Below, in pieces: positions 41,643-51,293 of a stretch of 64,000 nt of DNA. A program made the position numbers and the translations under genes. Positions within the stretch are counted from its first letter, which is position 1. Each line of letters opens with the position of its first letter. The notes beneath the pieces are model-generated. The model had not been told where the DNA came from. It ran no database searches and saw only the letters and a list, made by a program, of their open reading frames with translations. This DNA comes from Halothiobacillus sp045689735 (GTDB lineage Bacteria; Pseudomonadota; Gammaproteobacteria; Halothiobacillales; Halothiobacillaceae), in the NCBI RefSeq assembly GCF_045689735.1, contig NZ_CP142685.1, positions 1,302,001 through 1,366,000 on the forward strand, given 5' to 3'.

Positions 41643-44362
41643 ACGCGCCGGTTGCCACCACCTGTCCCTACTGCGGCGTCGGCTGTGGCGTGCTGGTCAC
41701 CCGCGGCGAGGCCGGCGTGACGGTGGCGGGCGACACTACGCATCCGGCCAATCTCGGTCGGTTATGCAGCAAGGGCGCGGCGCTGGGGGAAACCGTCGAT
41801 CTGCCAGATCGACTGAGTGTCCCACTCAGCCGCTCCGCCGAGGGTACCCTCGTCCCAACCGACTGGGACAGCGCCCTCGACCGGATCGCTACGGCCATTC
41901 GCCAGACCGTAGCGGAACACGGCCCCGAGGCGATCGGCCTGTATGTTTCAGGGCAGATCCTCACCGAGGATTACTACATTGCCAACAAGCTGATGAAGGG
42001 CTTTTTGGGCAGCGCGAACATCGACACCAACTCCCGCCTGTGCATGTCTTCTGCGGTCGCGGCCTATCACCGCGCGTTTGGCAGCGACACCGTGCCGGTG
42101 AGTTACGAAGATGTCGAACAGGCCGATCTGGTGATTCTGGTCGGCTCCAATCTGGCCTATGCCCACCCGGTGTTGTTCCAGCGCCTGAGCGCCGCCAAAG
42201 CCGAGCGACCGGCGATGCGCATCATTGTGATCGATCCGCGCGCCACGGCGACCGCCTCGATCGCCGACCAGCATCTGGCCATCGCGCCGGGCAGTGATGC
42301 GCTGCTATTCAACGCGCTCCTTGTTGCCATCGACCAGACGGGCGCAGTCAACGAGGCGTTTATTCAACAATCCGTCGATGGATTCGAGGAAGCGCGCGCC
42401 AGCGCCTGGGCAGAGGCCGCCGATCTCGACCGGGTGGCCGAACGCACCGGCCTGACCACCGCACAACTCACCGACTTTTTCGCTGCCTTCATCCGTACCG
42501 AACGCACCGTCACCCTCTGGTCACAGGGGCTGAATCAATCCGCCAGCGGTACGGATAAAGGCAACGCGCTCATCAACTGCCACCTCGCCACCGGGCGCGT
42601 GGGCAAACCCGGCTGCGGCCCGTTTTCCATCACCGGCCAACCCAATGCCATGGGCGGACGGGAAGTCGGCGGTCTGGCCAATATGCTCGCCGCGCATCAG
42701 GGATTCACCCCGGAAAATATCGACCGGATGCGCCGTTTCTGGGGCAGCGACACGGTCGCCACCGCCCCAGGGCTCAAGGCCGTGGATTTATTCGCCGCCG
42801 CCGCCGAGGGCAAAATCCGGTTTTTGTGGATCATCGCCACCAACCCGGCCTTCAGCCTGCCCGATAGTCACCGCGTGCGGGCGGCGCTCGCCCGCTGCCC
42901 GTTCGTGGTGCTCTCCGAATGCGTGGGCAGCACCGATACTGCCGCCTACGCCGATCTGCTGCTGCCCGCCACCGGCTGGGGCGAACGCGATGGCACGGTC
43001 ACCAACTCCGAACGGCGCATCAGCCGTCAACGCGCATTTCTGCCGCCGCACGGGCAATCCCGGCACGACTGGCAGGTGCTCTGCGATGTCGCCACCCGAC
43101 TGGGTTTCGGTTCTGCCTTTGCCTTTGAACACGCCTCGGATGTGTTCCGGGAATATGCCGCCCTCACCGCCTTTGAAAACGCGGGCAGTCGGGATCTCGA
43201 CCTCGGCGGATTCCGCCAGCTCGACCGTGCGGCCTACGATGCCCTACCGCCCACCCGCTGGCCGATTCACGCCGATGGCAGCCAGCCAGAACCCTTTGCT
43301 GATGGCCGGTTTTTTACCGCCAACCGCCGCGCCCGGATGATCCCGATCCGCGCCCAGAGTGCCGCCTCCGCCCTGACGATTGCCATGCCGCTGCGTCTGA
43401 ACACGGGTCGCCTGCGCGATCAGTGGCACGGCATGAGCCGCACCGGCGCGGTGGCCAAACTGTTCGCCCATGAACAGGAACCCACCCTGCGCACGCATCC
43501 GCAAGATGCCGCCCGATTCAAGCTGCGCGGCCATCAACTCGCCCGGGTTCGCAACCGGCAAGGGCAGTTGCTTGCCCGCGTCGTGCTCGATGACGGCCAG
43601 CGCCCCGGCAGCCTGTTTGCCCCGATGCACTGGAGCGATGGCTTCAGCCGGGATGGGCTGGTCAACGCGCTGATCGCCCCCCGGCTCGACCCGGTTTCCG
43701 GGCAACCCGAGTTCAAGACGGAAGCGGTGTGGGTCGAACCCTACCCCGCCGCCTGGTATGGCCTCGTCCTGTTGCGCCACGATGCCGTCTGCCCCCCCTT
43801 TTCGACCGCGCCGGGCGATTACGCCGCCCGCGTCACCCGTCCCGCCGGTCTGCTGCTGCATCTGGCCGGCACCGAACCCCCGGCGGCGGCGATCAGCGCC
43901 TTAAGCGACTGGCTCAGACACAGCAACCCGGCTTCGCCCGATGAAGAAATCCTGGCGTTTGCCGACCCGGCCAGCGGCCGTTACCGCCAAGCCTGGCTGC
44001 GCGGCGGGGCGTTATTCGCCCTCTGTGCGATCACCCCCGACAGCCGCGCCCCGGATACCGACTGGCTGACCGAACTGCTCGGCCAAGGCGTGCTCTCGGC
44101 CGGCGACCGGGGCGATCTGCTTGCCGGCAAACGCGCCGGTGCCGCCGATCGCGGCCCGGTGATCTGCGCCTGCTTTAGCGTCGGCAAGCAAACCCTGCTC
44201 GATGTCCTCGCCGAACATCCCGCCGCCGATGTCGCCACCCTCGGTGCCTGCACCCAGGCGGGCACCAACTGCGGCGCCTGCATCCCCGAACTCAAAGCCC
44301 TGCTGGCCGCCCACGCGGTGGCCGCTTCTGTGACCGACGCGCCCAGCGCGCAAGGAGCCTGA
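41639..44362 (+). CDS. nasA: Assimilatory nitrate reductase, molybdopterin subunit with C-terminal [2Fe-2S] domain
   Basis: This cytoplasmic enzyme reduces nitrate to nitrite using bis-MGD. The 907-aa product begins with a [4Fe-4S] site (CPYCGVGCGVLV ... RLCSKGA), then the molybdopterin domains (SSAVAAYHRAFGSDTVP, GSNLAYAHPVL, SQGLNQSASGTDKGNALIN-type sequence, PNAMGGREVGG). A dinucleotide-binding C-terminal domain contains LRLNTGRLRDQWHGMSRTG. A BFD-like module with four cysteines (CACFSVGK ... CTQAGTNCGAC) ends it, as in Klebsiella NasA. No separate electron-transfer subunit is encoded here. Confidence 0.94.
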   Translation: MNAPVATTCPYCGVGCGVLVTRGEAGVTVAGDTTHPANLGRLCSKGAALGETVDLPDRLSVPLSRSAEGTLVPTDWDSALDRIATAIRQTVAEHGPEAIGLYVSGQILTEDYYIANKLMKGFLGSANIDTNSRLCMSSAVAAYHRAFGSDTVPVSYEDVEQADLVILVGSNLAYAHPVLFQRLSAAKAERPAMRIIVIDPRATATASIADQHLAIAPGSDALLFNALLVAIDQTGAVNEAFIQQSVDGFEEARASAWAEAADLDRVAERTGLTTAQLTDFFAAFIRTERTVTLWSQGLNQSASGTDKGNALINCHLATGRVGKPGCGPFSITGQPNAMGGREVGGLANMLAAHQGFTPENIDRMRRFWGSDTVATAPGLKAVDLFAAAAEGKIRFLWIIATNPAFSLPDSHRVRAALARCPFVVLSECVGSTDTAAYADLLLPATGWGERDGTVTNSERRISRQRAFLPPHGQSRHDWQVLCDVATRLGFGSAFAFEHASDVFREYAALTAFENAGSRDLDLGGFRQLDRAAYDALPPTRWPIHADGSQPEPFADGRFFTANRRARMIPIRAQSAASALTIAMPLRLNTGRLRDQWHGMSRTGAVAKLFAHEQEPTLRTHPQDAARFKLRGHQLARVRNRQGQLLARVVLDDGQRPGSLFAPMHWSDGFSRDGLVNALIAPRLDPVSGQPEFKTEAVWVEPYPAAWYGLVLLRHDAVCPPFSTAPGDYAARVTRPAGLLLHLAGTEPPAAAISALSDWLRHSNPASPDEEILAFADPASGRYRQAWLRGGALFALCAITPDSRAPDTDWLTELLGQGVLSAGDRGDLLAGKRAGAADRGPVICACFSVGKQTLLDVLAEHPAADVATLGACTQAGTNCGACIPELKALLAAHAVAASVTDAPSAQGA

Positions 44363-44363
44363 T

Positions 44364-45806
44364 ATGCGCTACCTGCCCCTGTTTTTCGATTTACAGCAGC
44401 AATCCTGCCTCCTGCTCGGTGCCGGTGAAGTCGCCACCCGCAAACTCGCCCTGTTACGCGAAGCGGGTGCCCGAGTCGAGATTGTCGCGCGGGAACTCAG
44501 CCCGGAAATTCAGGCTCAGCTCGATGACGGCACGGTCATCCATCGCGCCGAGACTTTTGCCGAAGCCCAACTCGACGGCAAGGTGCTGGTGATCTGCGCG
44601 ACCGATGATGCCGCTCTGAATGCCCGCGTCGCTGACGCGGCCAAAGCGCGCCAGATTCCGGTCAATGTGGTCGATGATCCCGCGCAATGCAGCGTCATCG
44701 TGCCCGCCATCATCGACCGCGACCCAGTCACCGTGGCCGTATCCAGCGCGGGCACCAGCCCGGTGCTTGCACGCTGGATTCGTTCGCGCATCGAATCCCT
44801 GTTGCCGCCAAGCCTCGGTGCCCTGGCGCGCTTCATGGGCAGCAAACGCCCCGCCGTGAAAGCCGCCCTGGCAGAAGTCGGCGCCCGCCGACGCTTCTGG
44901 GAACGCTTTTTGGACAGCGCCATCCCGAACCAACTCGCGGCGGGCCAGGTCACGCAGGCGGAAGCCGCCTTTACCGCGCAACTGGCGGGCACCCCCAGCC
45001 ACCAAGGCCGGGTGGTTCTGATCGGGGCTGGCCCCGGCTCGCCGGATTTACTGACCTTCCGCGCCCTGCAACGCCTGCAGGAAGCCGATGTGATCGTGCA
45101 TGACCGGCTGGTGCCGGAGGCCATCGTGGCGCTCGCACGGCGTGATGCCGAGCGTATCTATGTCGGCAAATGCCGGGATGCGCACAGCGTACCGCAGGCG
45201 GAAATCGGCGCGTTACTCGTGCGTCTGGCACAGGAGGGCAAAATCGTCGCGCGGCTCAAAGGCGGCGATCCGTTCATTTTTGGCCGGGGCGGCGAAGAGG
45301 CTCAAGTGCTCGCGAACGCCCAAATTCCGTTTGAAATCGTCCCAGGGATTACCGCTGCGGCCGGTTGCGCCGCATTCGCCGGCATTCCCCTCACGCACCG
45401 CGACCACGCCCAATCGGTGCGCTTCATCACCGGCCACACGCAAAATGGCCAGCTTGATCTGGATTGGGCGCACCTCGCCCACGGGCGGGAAACCCTAGTG
45501 TTCTACATGGGGCTCGGTGCCACACGCACGATCTGCCAATCCCTGATCGCCCACGGCCTGCCCGCGCACACCCCGGCCGCGCTGGTCGAGCACGGCACCA
45601 CCGCACGGCAGAGTGTGCGCCTCGGCACGCTGCGAACCCTGCCGGATCTGATCGACGGTGCGGCTTCACCCTCGTTGCTGATCATCGGCGAGGTCGCCGC
45701 GCTGCATGCGCAACTCGCCTGGTTTGAAGGAAACCCCGACGCCGCACCGGCATTTCGTGCGGAATCCGAACAGCGACGCGCCTGTGGCCTCGCGGAGGCA
45801 GCCTGA
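44364..45806 (+). CDS. cysG: Siroheme synthase (trifunctional CysG)
   Basis: CysG converts uroporphyrinogen III to siroheme, the cofactor of NirB. The 480-aa product has an N-terminal dehydrogenase/ferrochelatase half (LLLGAGEVATRKLALL, VNVVDDPAQCSVIVPAII, VAVSSAGTSPVLAR) and a C-terminal SAM uroporphyrinogen methyltransferase half (LIGAGPGSPDLLTFRAL, RLKGGDPFIFGRGGEE, ITAAAGCAAFAGIPLTHR). It follows nasA by one base, so siroheme supply is coupled to the reductases. Confidence 0.95.
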   Translation: MRYLPLFFDLQQQSCLLLGAGEVATRKLALLREAGARVEIVARELSPEIQAQLDDGTVIHRAETFAEAQLDGKVLVICATDDAALNARVADAAKARQIPVNVVDDPAQCSVIVPAIIDRDPVTVAVSSAGTSPVLARWIRSRIESLLPPSLGALARFMGSKRPAVKAALAEVGARRRFWERFLDSAIPNQLAAGQVTQAEAAFTAQLAGTPSHQGRVVLIGAGPGSPDLLTFRALQRLQEADVIVHDRLVPEAIVALARRDAERIYVGKCRDAHSVPQAEIGALLVRLAQEGKIVARLKGGDPFIFGRGGEEAQVLANAQIPFEIVPGITAAAGCAAFAGIPLTHRDHAQSVRFITGHTQNGQLDLDWAHLAHGRETLVFYMGLGATRTICQSLIAHGLPAHTPAALVEHGTTARQSVRLGTLRTLPDLIDGAASPSLLIIGEVAALHAQLAWFEGNPDAAPAFRAESEQRRACGLAEAA

Positions 45807-45898
45807 ACCCCAACTCGCCTGCGGGAGGAGGCGACCGATGCACCACAACCGACCGCCATCACGCATTCATCCTGTCGTTTACATATGAGGAATCCATC

Positions 45899-46732
45899 AT
45901 GTCCGAGCAAATGTCCACCGACTATGTCAAACCGAACGAACTCGCCAAAGCCCTGGTCGATGCCGGGGAGTCCAAGGTTCGCCTATCCACCCGCGACACG
46001 CTGATCCGCGCCTACATGGCCGGCGCCATCCTCGGGCTGGCGGCCATGTTCGCCATCACCGTGTCCATCAACACCGGCTCGCCGCTCGCCGGTGCCCTGC
46101 TGTTCCCGGTCGGCTTCATCCTGCTGTATTTATTGGGGTTTGATTTGTTGACCGGCGTGTTCATGCTGGTGCCGCTGGCTCTGCTCGATAAGCGCCCTGG
46201 GGTGACCGTCAGCCAGGTGCTGCGTAACTGGGGGCTGGTGTTCATCGGCAACTTCGCCGGGGCGGTCACGGTCGCCTTCATGATGGCCTTCATTCTCACC
46301 TTCGGCTTTACCACCAGCGCGGGCGCCGTCGCGGAAAAAGTGGGACACATCGGTATGGCGCGCACGCTGGGTTATGAATCGCACGGGACGGCGGGCTGGT
46401 TCACCATCTTCATGCGCGGCATCCTCTGCAACTGGATGGTCTCGACCGGCGTTGCGGCCGCCATGCTCTCGACCTCCGCCATCGGCAAGATTTTCGCGAT
46501 GTGGATGCCGATCATGCTGTTCTTCTACATGGGCTTCGAGCACTCAGTGGTCAACATGTTCCTGTTCCCGTTCGCGCTGATCATGGGCGGCAATTTCACC
46601 TTTGGCGATTATCTGCTGTGGAACGAGCTGCCGACCGCGCTGGGTAATCTGGTCGGCGGGCTGCTGTTTGTCGGGTTGATGATGTATGTCACCCACTACA
46701 AAACTGCGCCCAAGCGGGAACTGTCGCTGTAA
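45899..46732 (+). CDS. nirC: Formate/nitrite transporter family channel (NirC-like)
   Basis: The 277-aa protein belongs to the FNT family of pentameric anion channels. It has six membrane helices with the family patterns AYMAGAILGLAAMFAITV, NWGLVFIGNFAGAV and ILCNWMV, and the central selectivity histidine in GFEHSVVNMF. In this cluster it most likely moves nitrite; formate or nitrate transport is not excluded. A GAGGAATCC site precedes the ATG. The 92-base gap after cysG holds a hairpin (TCGCCT/AGGCGA, about 45816-45835). Confidence 0.9.
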   Translation: MSEQMSTDYVKPNELAKALVDAGESKVRLSTRDTLIRAYMAGAILGLAAMFAITVSINTGSPLAGALLFPVGFILLYLLGFDLLTGVFMLVPLALLDKRPGVTVSQVLRNWGLVFIGNFAGAVTVAFMMAFILTFGFTTSAGAVAEKVGHIGMARTLGYESHGTAGWFTIFMRGILCNWMVSTGVAAAMLSTSAIGKIFAMWMPIMLFFYMGFEHSVVNMFLFPFALIMGGNFTFGDYLLWNELPTALGNLVGGLLFVGLMMYVTHYKTAPKRELSL

Positions 46733-46774
46733 TCGTCCGAGCGGCAGGGACGCCGCAACATCTGGGGAAACACC

Positions 46775-47629
46775 ATGCAAGACATTAACCCCAACCAGTT
46801 TCTTGGCCGCACCATCGCCCTGCCCGAATCCCGGCAGCTCGATGTGCTCGCCGCCCTGTTCGAACGGCGCGGTGCCCGCGTGCGGCGTTGCCCGCTGGTG
46901 AGTATCCATGATGCGCCGGATCAAGCGACCGTCGTCGCCTGGATTCGCGCGTTCATTGCCGACGCCGCCTGCCGGGATTTGATCATCCTGACCGGCGAGG
47001 GCATTACCCGACTGGTTCAAGCCGCTGAACGCGCCGGGCTCGCCGAGGCGCTGATCGGCAAACTCCAGGCCAGTCGTCTGATCGTGCGCGGGCCAAAACC
47101 GGGGCGCGCACTGAAAAACTGGGGCTTGCAACCCAATATTCAGGCCATCGAGCCGACCAGCGCCGGAGTCATCGCTACACTGGCCAGCTTACCGAACCTC
47201 GCCGATCGGGTCGGCGTCGTGCTTTATGGCACCGAAGAAAATGCTCCGCTGCAAGCCGCAATTCGCGCACACGGCGCCACACCGGTACCGGTCGCGCCCT
47301 ACATTTACGCGAGTGAAGCCGAAACCAGCGCGGTCGTGGCGTTGATCGACGAACTCGCCGCCGGCACGATCGATGCCCTCGCCTTCACCAGCCAACCGCA
47401 GTATCAGCGGCTGGCAAATGTCGCCAAACTGCACGAACGCAGCGCCGCACTACAACAGGGGCTCGCCCGCACGCGCGTGGCCGCGATTGGGCCGGTGATG
47501 GCCGCTTTTCTGCGGGAACAGGGCGTACGGGTGGATGTCATGCCGAGCGACCGGTATTTCATGAAGCCGCTGGTCGATGCGCTCGCAGAATTCTGGAACC
47601 AAACCACCCCGAGCGAGATGCCATCATGA
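46775..47629 (+). CDS. Uroporphyrinogen-III synthase family protein (HemD paralogue)
   Basis: The 284-aa product has the two-lobed HemD pattern: TIALPESRQLDVLAALFERRGARVRRCPLV at the start, DLIILTGEGITRLVQ, a central VGVVLYGTEENAPLQ region, and DALAFTSQPQYQRL followed by RVAAIGPVMAAFLREQGVRVDV. HemD cyclises hydroxymethylbilane to uroporphyrinogen III, the precursor used by CysG. Its place between nirC and mobA suggests a dedicated copy boosting siroheme supply. I cannot see whether a housekeeping hemD exists elsewhere. Confidence 0.82.
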   Translation: MQDINPNQFLGRTIALPESRQLDVLAALFERRGARVRRCPLVSIHDAPDQATVVAWIRAFIADAACRDLIILTGEGITRLVQAAERAGLAEALIGKLQASRLIVRGPKPGRALKNWGLQPNIQAIEPTSAGVIATLASLPNLADRVGVVLYGTEENAPLQAAIRAHGATPVPVAPYIYASEAETSAVVALIDELAAGTIDALAFTSQPQYQRLANVAKLHERSAALQQGLARTRVAAIGPVMAAFLREQGVRVDVMPSDRYFMKPLVDALAEFWNQTTPSEMPS

Positions 47630-48216
47630 CGCCCTACCCCGCCACCACCGCGCTCATTCTCGCCGGCGGCGCGGGTCGGCGCATGGGCGGGCAAGACAAA
47701 GGCTTGATGCCCTACCGCGAAGGGCGGCTGATCGAGCCGGTCATCCGCACCCTAGAACGCCAAGTCGATGAAGTCTTGATCAACGCCAACCGCCACCTCG
47801 ACGAATACCGGCAATGGGGACATCGCGTCGTGTCCGATCCCTTCCACCCCCATCAACCCTACGCCGGCCCAGCGGCTGCATTGATGCACGCCAGCCGCCA
47901 TGCCCGGCACGATTGGCTGCTGCTCGCCCCCTGCGACATGCCTGATTACCAAGCCCACTGGCCCGCCGCGCTGTGGCAAGTCCAGCAGCAAAGCCGCGCC
48001 GCCGTGGTCATCGCCCACGATGGCCAGCGCCTGCAACCCACCGTCGCCCTGATTCATCGCCCCTGCCTGCCGCAGCGCCCAGCCGCCGCCAAGGATCGGC
48101 TGCTCAGCGTCCTGACCGCCGGCCGCTACAGCGTATGCCTGCTGGGCGACGATGCCTGGGCGTTTGCCAATCTCAACACGCCCGAGCAACTGAGCGAAGC
48201 CGTGAGCCCATCATGA
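47626..48216 (+). CDS. mobA: Molybdenum cofactor guanylyltransferase
   Basis: MobA attaches GMP to molybdopterin to form the MGD needed by NasA. The 196-aa product has the nucleotidyltransferase signature LILAGGAGRRMGGQDKGL, PYAGPAAALMHASR and LAPCDMPDY (metal-binding Asp). Four-base overlaps on both sides tie it to the hemD paralogue and moeA. Confidence 0.93.
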   Translation: MTPYPATTALILAGGAGRRMGGQDKGLMPYREGRLIEPVIRTLERQVDEVLINANRHLDEYRQWGHRVVSDPFHPHQPYAGPAAALMHASRHARHDWLLLAPCDMPDYQAHWPAALWQVQQQSRAAVVIAHDGQRLQPTVALIHRPCLPQRPAAAKDRLLSVLTAGRYSVCLLGDDAWAFANLNTPEQLSEAVSPS

Positions 48217-49253
48217 ACCCCCTGACCGACCCGCGCCCGCCCTACCCCGTCATTGATCCCTGCCACGCCAGCCAGGCCGATCCCACGCTGACCGAGGCAC
48301 TCGACCGACTCCTGGCCTGCGTCCAGCCCACCCCGGTCGAAACCGTTGCCCTGCGCGCCGCGCGGGATCGCTGTCTGGCCGCGCCCCTCACCGCGCCCAC
48401 GCCATTCCCGCCGTTTTCCCGCGCCATGATGGACGGCTATGCGCTGCGTGCTGCCGAAGTTCAGCCGGGCGCTCGTTGGATCGTGCAACGCGAACTGATT
48501 GCCGGGCAGGCGGCAAACAGCCCGCTCCCGCCCGGTCACGCCGTGCGCATCGCAACCGGCGCGGCGCTGCCGGAAGGCGCGGACACGGTTTTGCGACAAG
48601 AATGGGCGCAACGGCAAGGCCACACCCTCCGCGCCAGCCTGCCCCAATTGCCGCCCGGCAAAGATGCCGAAGCCGTGGGCAGCGTCACCGCCCGCGGCGC
48701 CCCCCTGCTGCCCGCGCACACCCCACTGACCCCGACACATCTCGCGCAGGCCGCACGCCACGGAATTCACGCGCTGCCGGTCCATCGAACCGCAGCCATC
48801 GCGCTGATCCTGATTGGCAACGAACTGATTCCTGCGGGTCAGCCGCTGCCCGCCGGGCACCTGTACGAACACAACGCCATCTGGATCGAATCGAGCCTCG
48901 ATCAGCGCCATTTGGGTCGCATCATCCATCACGCCCGCGTCGATGACGACCCGACCCGGATCCACCACACCCTGACCACGGCATTGGCAAAACAACCGGA
49001 TCTGGTCATCCTCGTCGGTGGAACCTCCGTCGGCTCGCACGACTTCACCCGGCGCGTCCTGCAACGCACGGGGCGACTGTTATTTGAAGGCATCCAGACA
49101 CGCCCCGGCCGCACGGCATTCGCCGCCCAAAGCGCGTCCGGGCATTTGGTGATCGCCCTGCCGGGCAGCCCCAAAGCCGTGCATGCACTCTTCGACGAAC
49201 TGGTGGTGCCGACCTTATGCGCCCTGCAAGGACAGCGCATCATCACGGCATGA
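48213..49253 (+). CDS. moeA: Molybdopterin molybdenumtransferase, lacking C-terminal domain IV
   Basis: MoeA inserts molybdate into adenylated molybdopterin. The 346-aa protein has PFSRAMMDGYAL, ATGAALPEGADTVLRQE, and a MoaB-like part with GNELIPAGQPLPAGHLYEHN and ILVGGTSVGSHDFTRRVL, ending just after LPGSPKAVHALFDELVVPTL. E. coli MoeA continues about 85 residues further as domain IV, which is absent here. The ATG at 48213 overlaps mobA; the 80 additional in-frame codons upstream lie inside mobA and are rejected. Confidence 0.9.
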   Translation: MNPLTDPRPPYPVIDPCHASQADPTLTEALDRLLACVQPTPVETVALRAARDRCLAAPLTAPTPFPPFSRAMMDGYALRAAEVQPGARWIVQRELIAGQAANSPLPPGHAVRIATGAALPEGADTVLRQEWAQRQGHTLRASLPQLPPGKDAEAVGSVTARGAPLLPAHTPLTPTHLAQAARHGIHALPVHRTAAIALILIGNELIPAGQPLPAGHLYEHNAIWIESSLDQRHLGRIIHHARVDDDPTRIHHTLTTALAKQPDLVILVGGTSVGSHDFTRRVLQRTGRLLFEGIQTRPGRTAFAAQSASGHLVIALPGSPKAVHALFDELVVPTLCALQGQRIITA

Positions 49254-49319
49254 CAACGAAACCGCCGCGCGAGAAGGATCTCAGGAAAAAACTGGGAGAA
49301 GTACGGGAGATAATCTCCA

Positions 49320-49796
49320 TCAACTCGAAGTACGCAGAATGCGCTGCTTGTCGCGCTGCCAGTCGCGCTCTTTGAGTGAGGCGCGCTTGTCGTGGTCTTT
49401 TTTACCTTGCGCGAGCGCGATTTCCAGTTTGGCGCGGCCATTTTTCCAATACATCGCCGTCGGCACCACCGTAAACCCCTTGCGCTCCACCGCGCCGATC
49501 AAGTGGTTGAGCTCCCGACGATTCAGCAACAATTTACGAATCCGTGTGTTATCTGGGCGAATGTGGGTGGAAGCTTGCAGCAGCGGGTTAATTTGCCCGC
49601 CGATCATGAACGCCTCACCGTTTTTCAACAAAATGTGCGCGTCGGTCAACTGCGCCTTGCCCGCCCGTAAGGATTTGACTTCCCAGCCTTCCAGCACGAT
49701 GCCCGCCTCATAGCGATCCGTCAGGAAGTAATCAAATTTCGCCTTTTTGTTCAGCGCAATGGTGCTCTCGCCCATCCCTGATTTTGCCTTGCTCAT
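49320..49796 (-). CDS. smpB: SsrA-binding protein SmpB
   Basis: SmpB binds tmRNA and brings it to stalled ribosomes for trans-translation. The 158-aa product shows NKKAKFDYFLTDRYEAGIVLEGWEVKSLR, the conserved barrel opening (split here by one variable residue), HIRPDNTRIRKLLLNRRE, and a basic tail KKDHDKRASLKERDW. The ATG at 49796 matches homologues; the longer frame adds 78 unsupported residues. No tmRNA gene is visible in the window. It converges on moeA. Confidence 0.96.
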   Translation of the reverse strand: MSKAKSGMGESTIALNKKAKFDYFLTDRYEAGIVLEGWEVKSLRAGKAQLTDAHILLKNGEAFMIGGQINPLLQASTHIRPDNTRIRKLLLNRRELNHLIGAVERKGFTVVPTAMYWKNGRAKLEIALAQGKKDHDKRASLKERDWQRDKQRILRTSS

Positions 49797-49894
49797 CGCC
49801 CACGCCCCCTGATCGAACCGCGCCGTCGTCCGCACACCGGACGCGCAGCCTAGCGCGAGCCCCTGCCCCACGCAAGCAAAGTAAGGCGCAGCAT

Positions 49895-51175
49895 TCAATG
49901 CAAAGCGAACAGAACCATGACCCCCATCCCCAGCAGGGTTGCGGGGATCAGCACCCAGGCCACGGTCACACCGAGCGCCCGCCCACCAATCAGCAACGCC
50001 AACCCCATCTTGCTGGCCGTGTTCACCCAAACCGTCAACATGATCGCGCGCTCAGCCACCCAGAGGGGCACTTGCCCGGCGGCCTGCATTTGCGCCATCG
50101 AAAGCGAGAGGGCATCCACATCCACCAGCCCGGAAACCGCCGCCAGCCCAAAGACCCCGGCACTGCCCACCTGCTGCTGCAAAGCCTGCGCCGCAACCAT
50201 GATTGCCACCAGCAAGGCGGCAAACTTCAGGGCGGCCTTCAATTCCAGCGGGTTGGCCAGCACCGGCTCGATCGGCGCATCGGGCTGATTTTGCCCACTC
50301 CGCCGCCACAGCAGAAAAGCCCCGGCATAGGCCGCCAACATCATCGCCAGCATGGGCAGGAACAGTTCCGCCGCCAACAGCGGATTGACCACCCCCACCT
50401 CCAGCCAGACCCGAGGGAACAAGGTCGCCGAGGCCAGCACGATCCCCACGGCCAGCACCGGCACCCAGGCGCGGTGCGACAGCGCCTGGCGTGCGAACAG
50501 CACCGTCAAGGCCGTTGACGAGACCAACCCGCCAAACACCGCCGTCAGCAACAATCCGCGCCGCGCGCCCAACACCCGGATGGCGAAGTAGCCGATGAAC
50601 GACAACCCCGCCAACAGCAGCACCAACCAACCGATCACCCGTGGATTCAACGCCTGCCACGGCCCCATACCCCGATCCGGCAACAGCGGCAACACCACCA
50701 GCGCCAGCACCAGCAACTGAAACAGCGCGAACAGTTCCTGCTCGGAGAGCAGCGTCACCCCCCGATGAACCCGCGCTTTGCTGCCGAGCAAGACCATCAC
50801 CACCACTGCGACCGCGACGGCCACCATCCCCTGCCCCACAATCACCAGCGCGCCCAGCATGAACGCCACCCAGCCCGCCACCTCCGTGGTCATCCCCACG
50901 GAAGGATCGCGGCGCTGTGCCGCGCGATAACCGGCCAACAGCAGCCCGACCACCCCCAGCATTCCGGCGGCGAATACCCAGCTTCCCCAGTGCTGTGCGA
51001 GCAAGCCGGTCAAAGCGCCCGCCAGCGACAACAAACCGAAGGTGCGAATACCCGCCACCCGCTGCCCATCGGGCGCGGCACGCTCATGCCAACCGCGCTC
51101 CAGCCCGAGCAGCAGCCCAATCCCCAAGGCCACGCCCAGCGACTGCAATAAATCCAGCGTTTCCGTCGTCAACAT
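49895..51175 (-). CDS. MgtC/SapB family membrane protein with DUF4010
   Basis: The 426-aa protein has an N-terminal MgtC-like part (SLGVALGIGLLLGLERGWHER, RTFGLLSLAGALTGLL, TTEVAGWVAFMLGAL) and a C-terminal DUF4010 part (FGGLVSSTALTVLFARQA, FGLAAVSGLVDVDALSLSMAQ). About 12 transmembrane helices are predicted by eye. Function unknown; MgtC proteins are linked to Mg2+ limitation, but that is not shown here. The ATG is at 51175. The open frame continues upstream through the hexanucleotide repeat as an Arg-Gly run, so an N-terminally extended form is formally possible. Confidence 0.85.
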   Translation of the reverse strand: MLTTETLDLLQSLGVALGIGLLLGLERGWHERAAPDGQRVAGIRTFGLLSLAGALTGLLAQHWGSWVFAAGMLGVVGLLLAGYRAAQRRDPSVGMTTEVAGWVAFMLGALVIVGQGMVAVAVAVVVMVLLGSKARVHRGVTLLSEQELFALFQLLVLALVVLPLLPDRGMGPWQALNPRVIGWLVLLLAGLSFIGYFAIRVLGARRGLLLTAVFGGLVSSTALTVLFARQALSHRAWVPVLAVGIVLASATLFPRVWLEVGVVNPLLAAELFLPMLAMMLAAYAGAFLLWRRSGQNQPDAPIEPVLANPLELKAALKFAALLVAIMVAAQALQQQVGSAGVFGLAAVSGLVDVDALSLSMAQMQAAGQVPLWVAERAIMLTVWVNTASKMGLALLIGGRALGVTVAWVLIPATLLGMGVMVLFALH

Positions 51176-51190
51176 CCTGAAGATCTCCCG

Positions 51191-51262
51191 CCCACGCCCA
51201 CGCCCACGCCCACGCCCACGCCCACGCCCACGCCCACGCCCACGCCCACGCCCACGCCCACG
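51191..51262. repeat. Twelve perfect tandem copies of the hexanucleotide CCCACG
   Basis: The repeat fills 72 bases and begins 16 bases upstream of the start codon of the MgtC/DUF4010 gene on the minus strand, where it reads CGTGGG. It lies between that gene and the terminator at 51294-51319, in the position of its 5' leader or promoter. Confidence 0.95.
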
Positions 51263-51293
51263 CCTAATCTGCGCTCTGCCAGAAAATTCGGCA

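Noticed and set aside
51190..51265. CRISPR-like repeat
   Set aside because: It is a six-base unit without spacers, a simple microsatellite.
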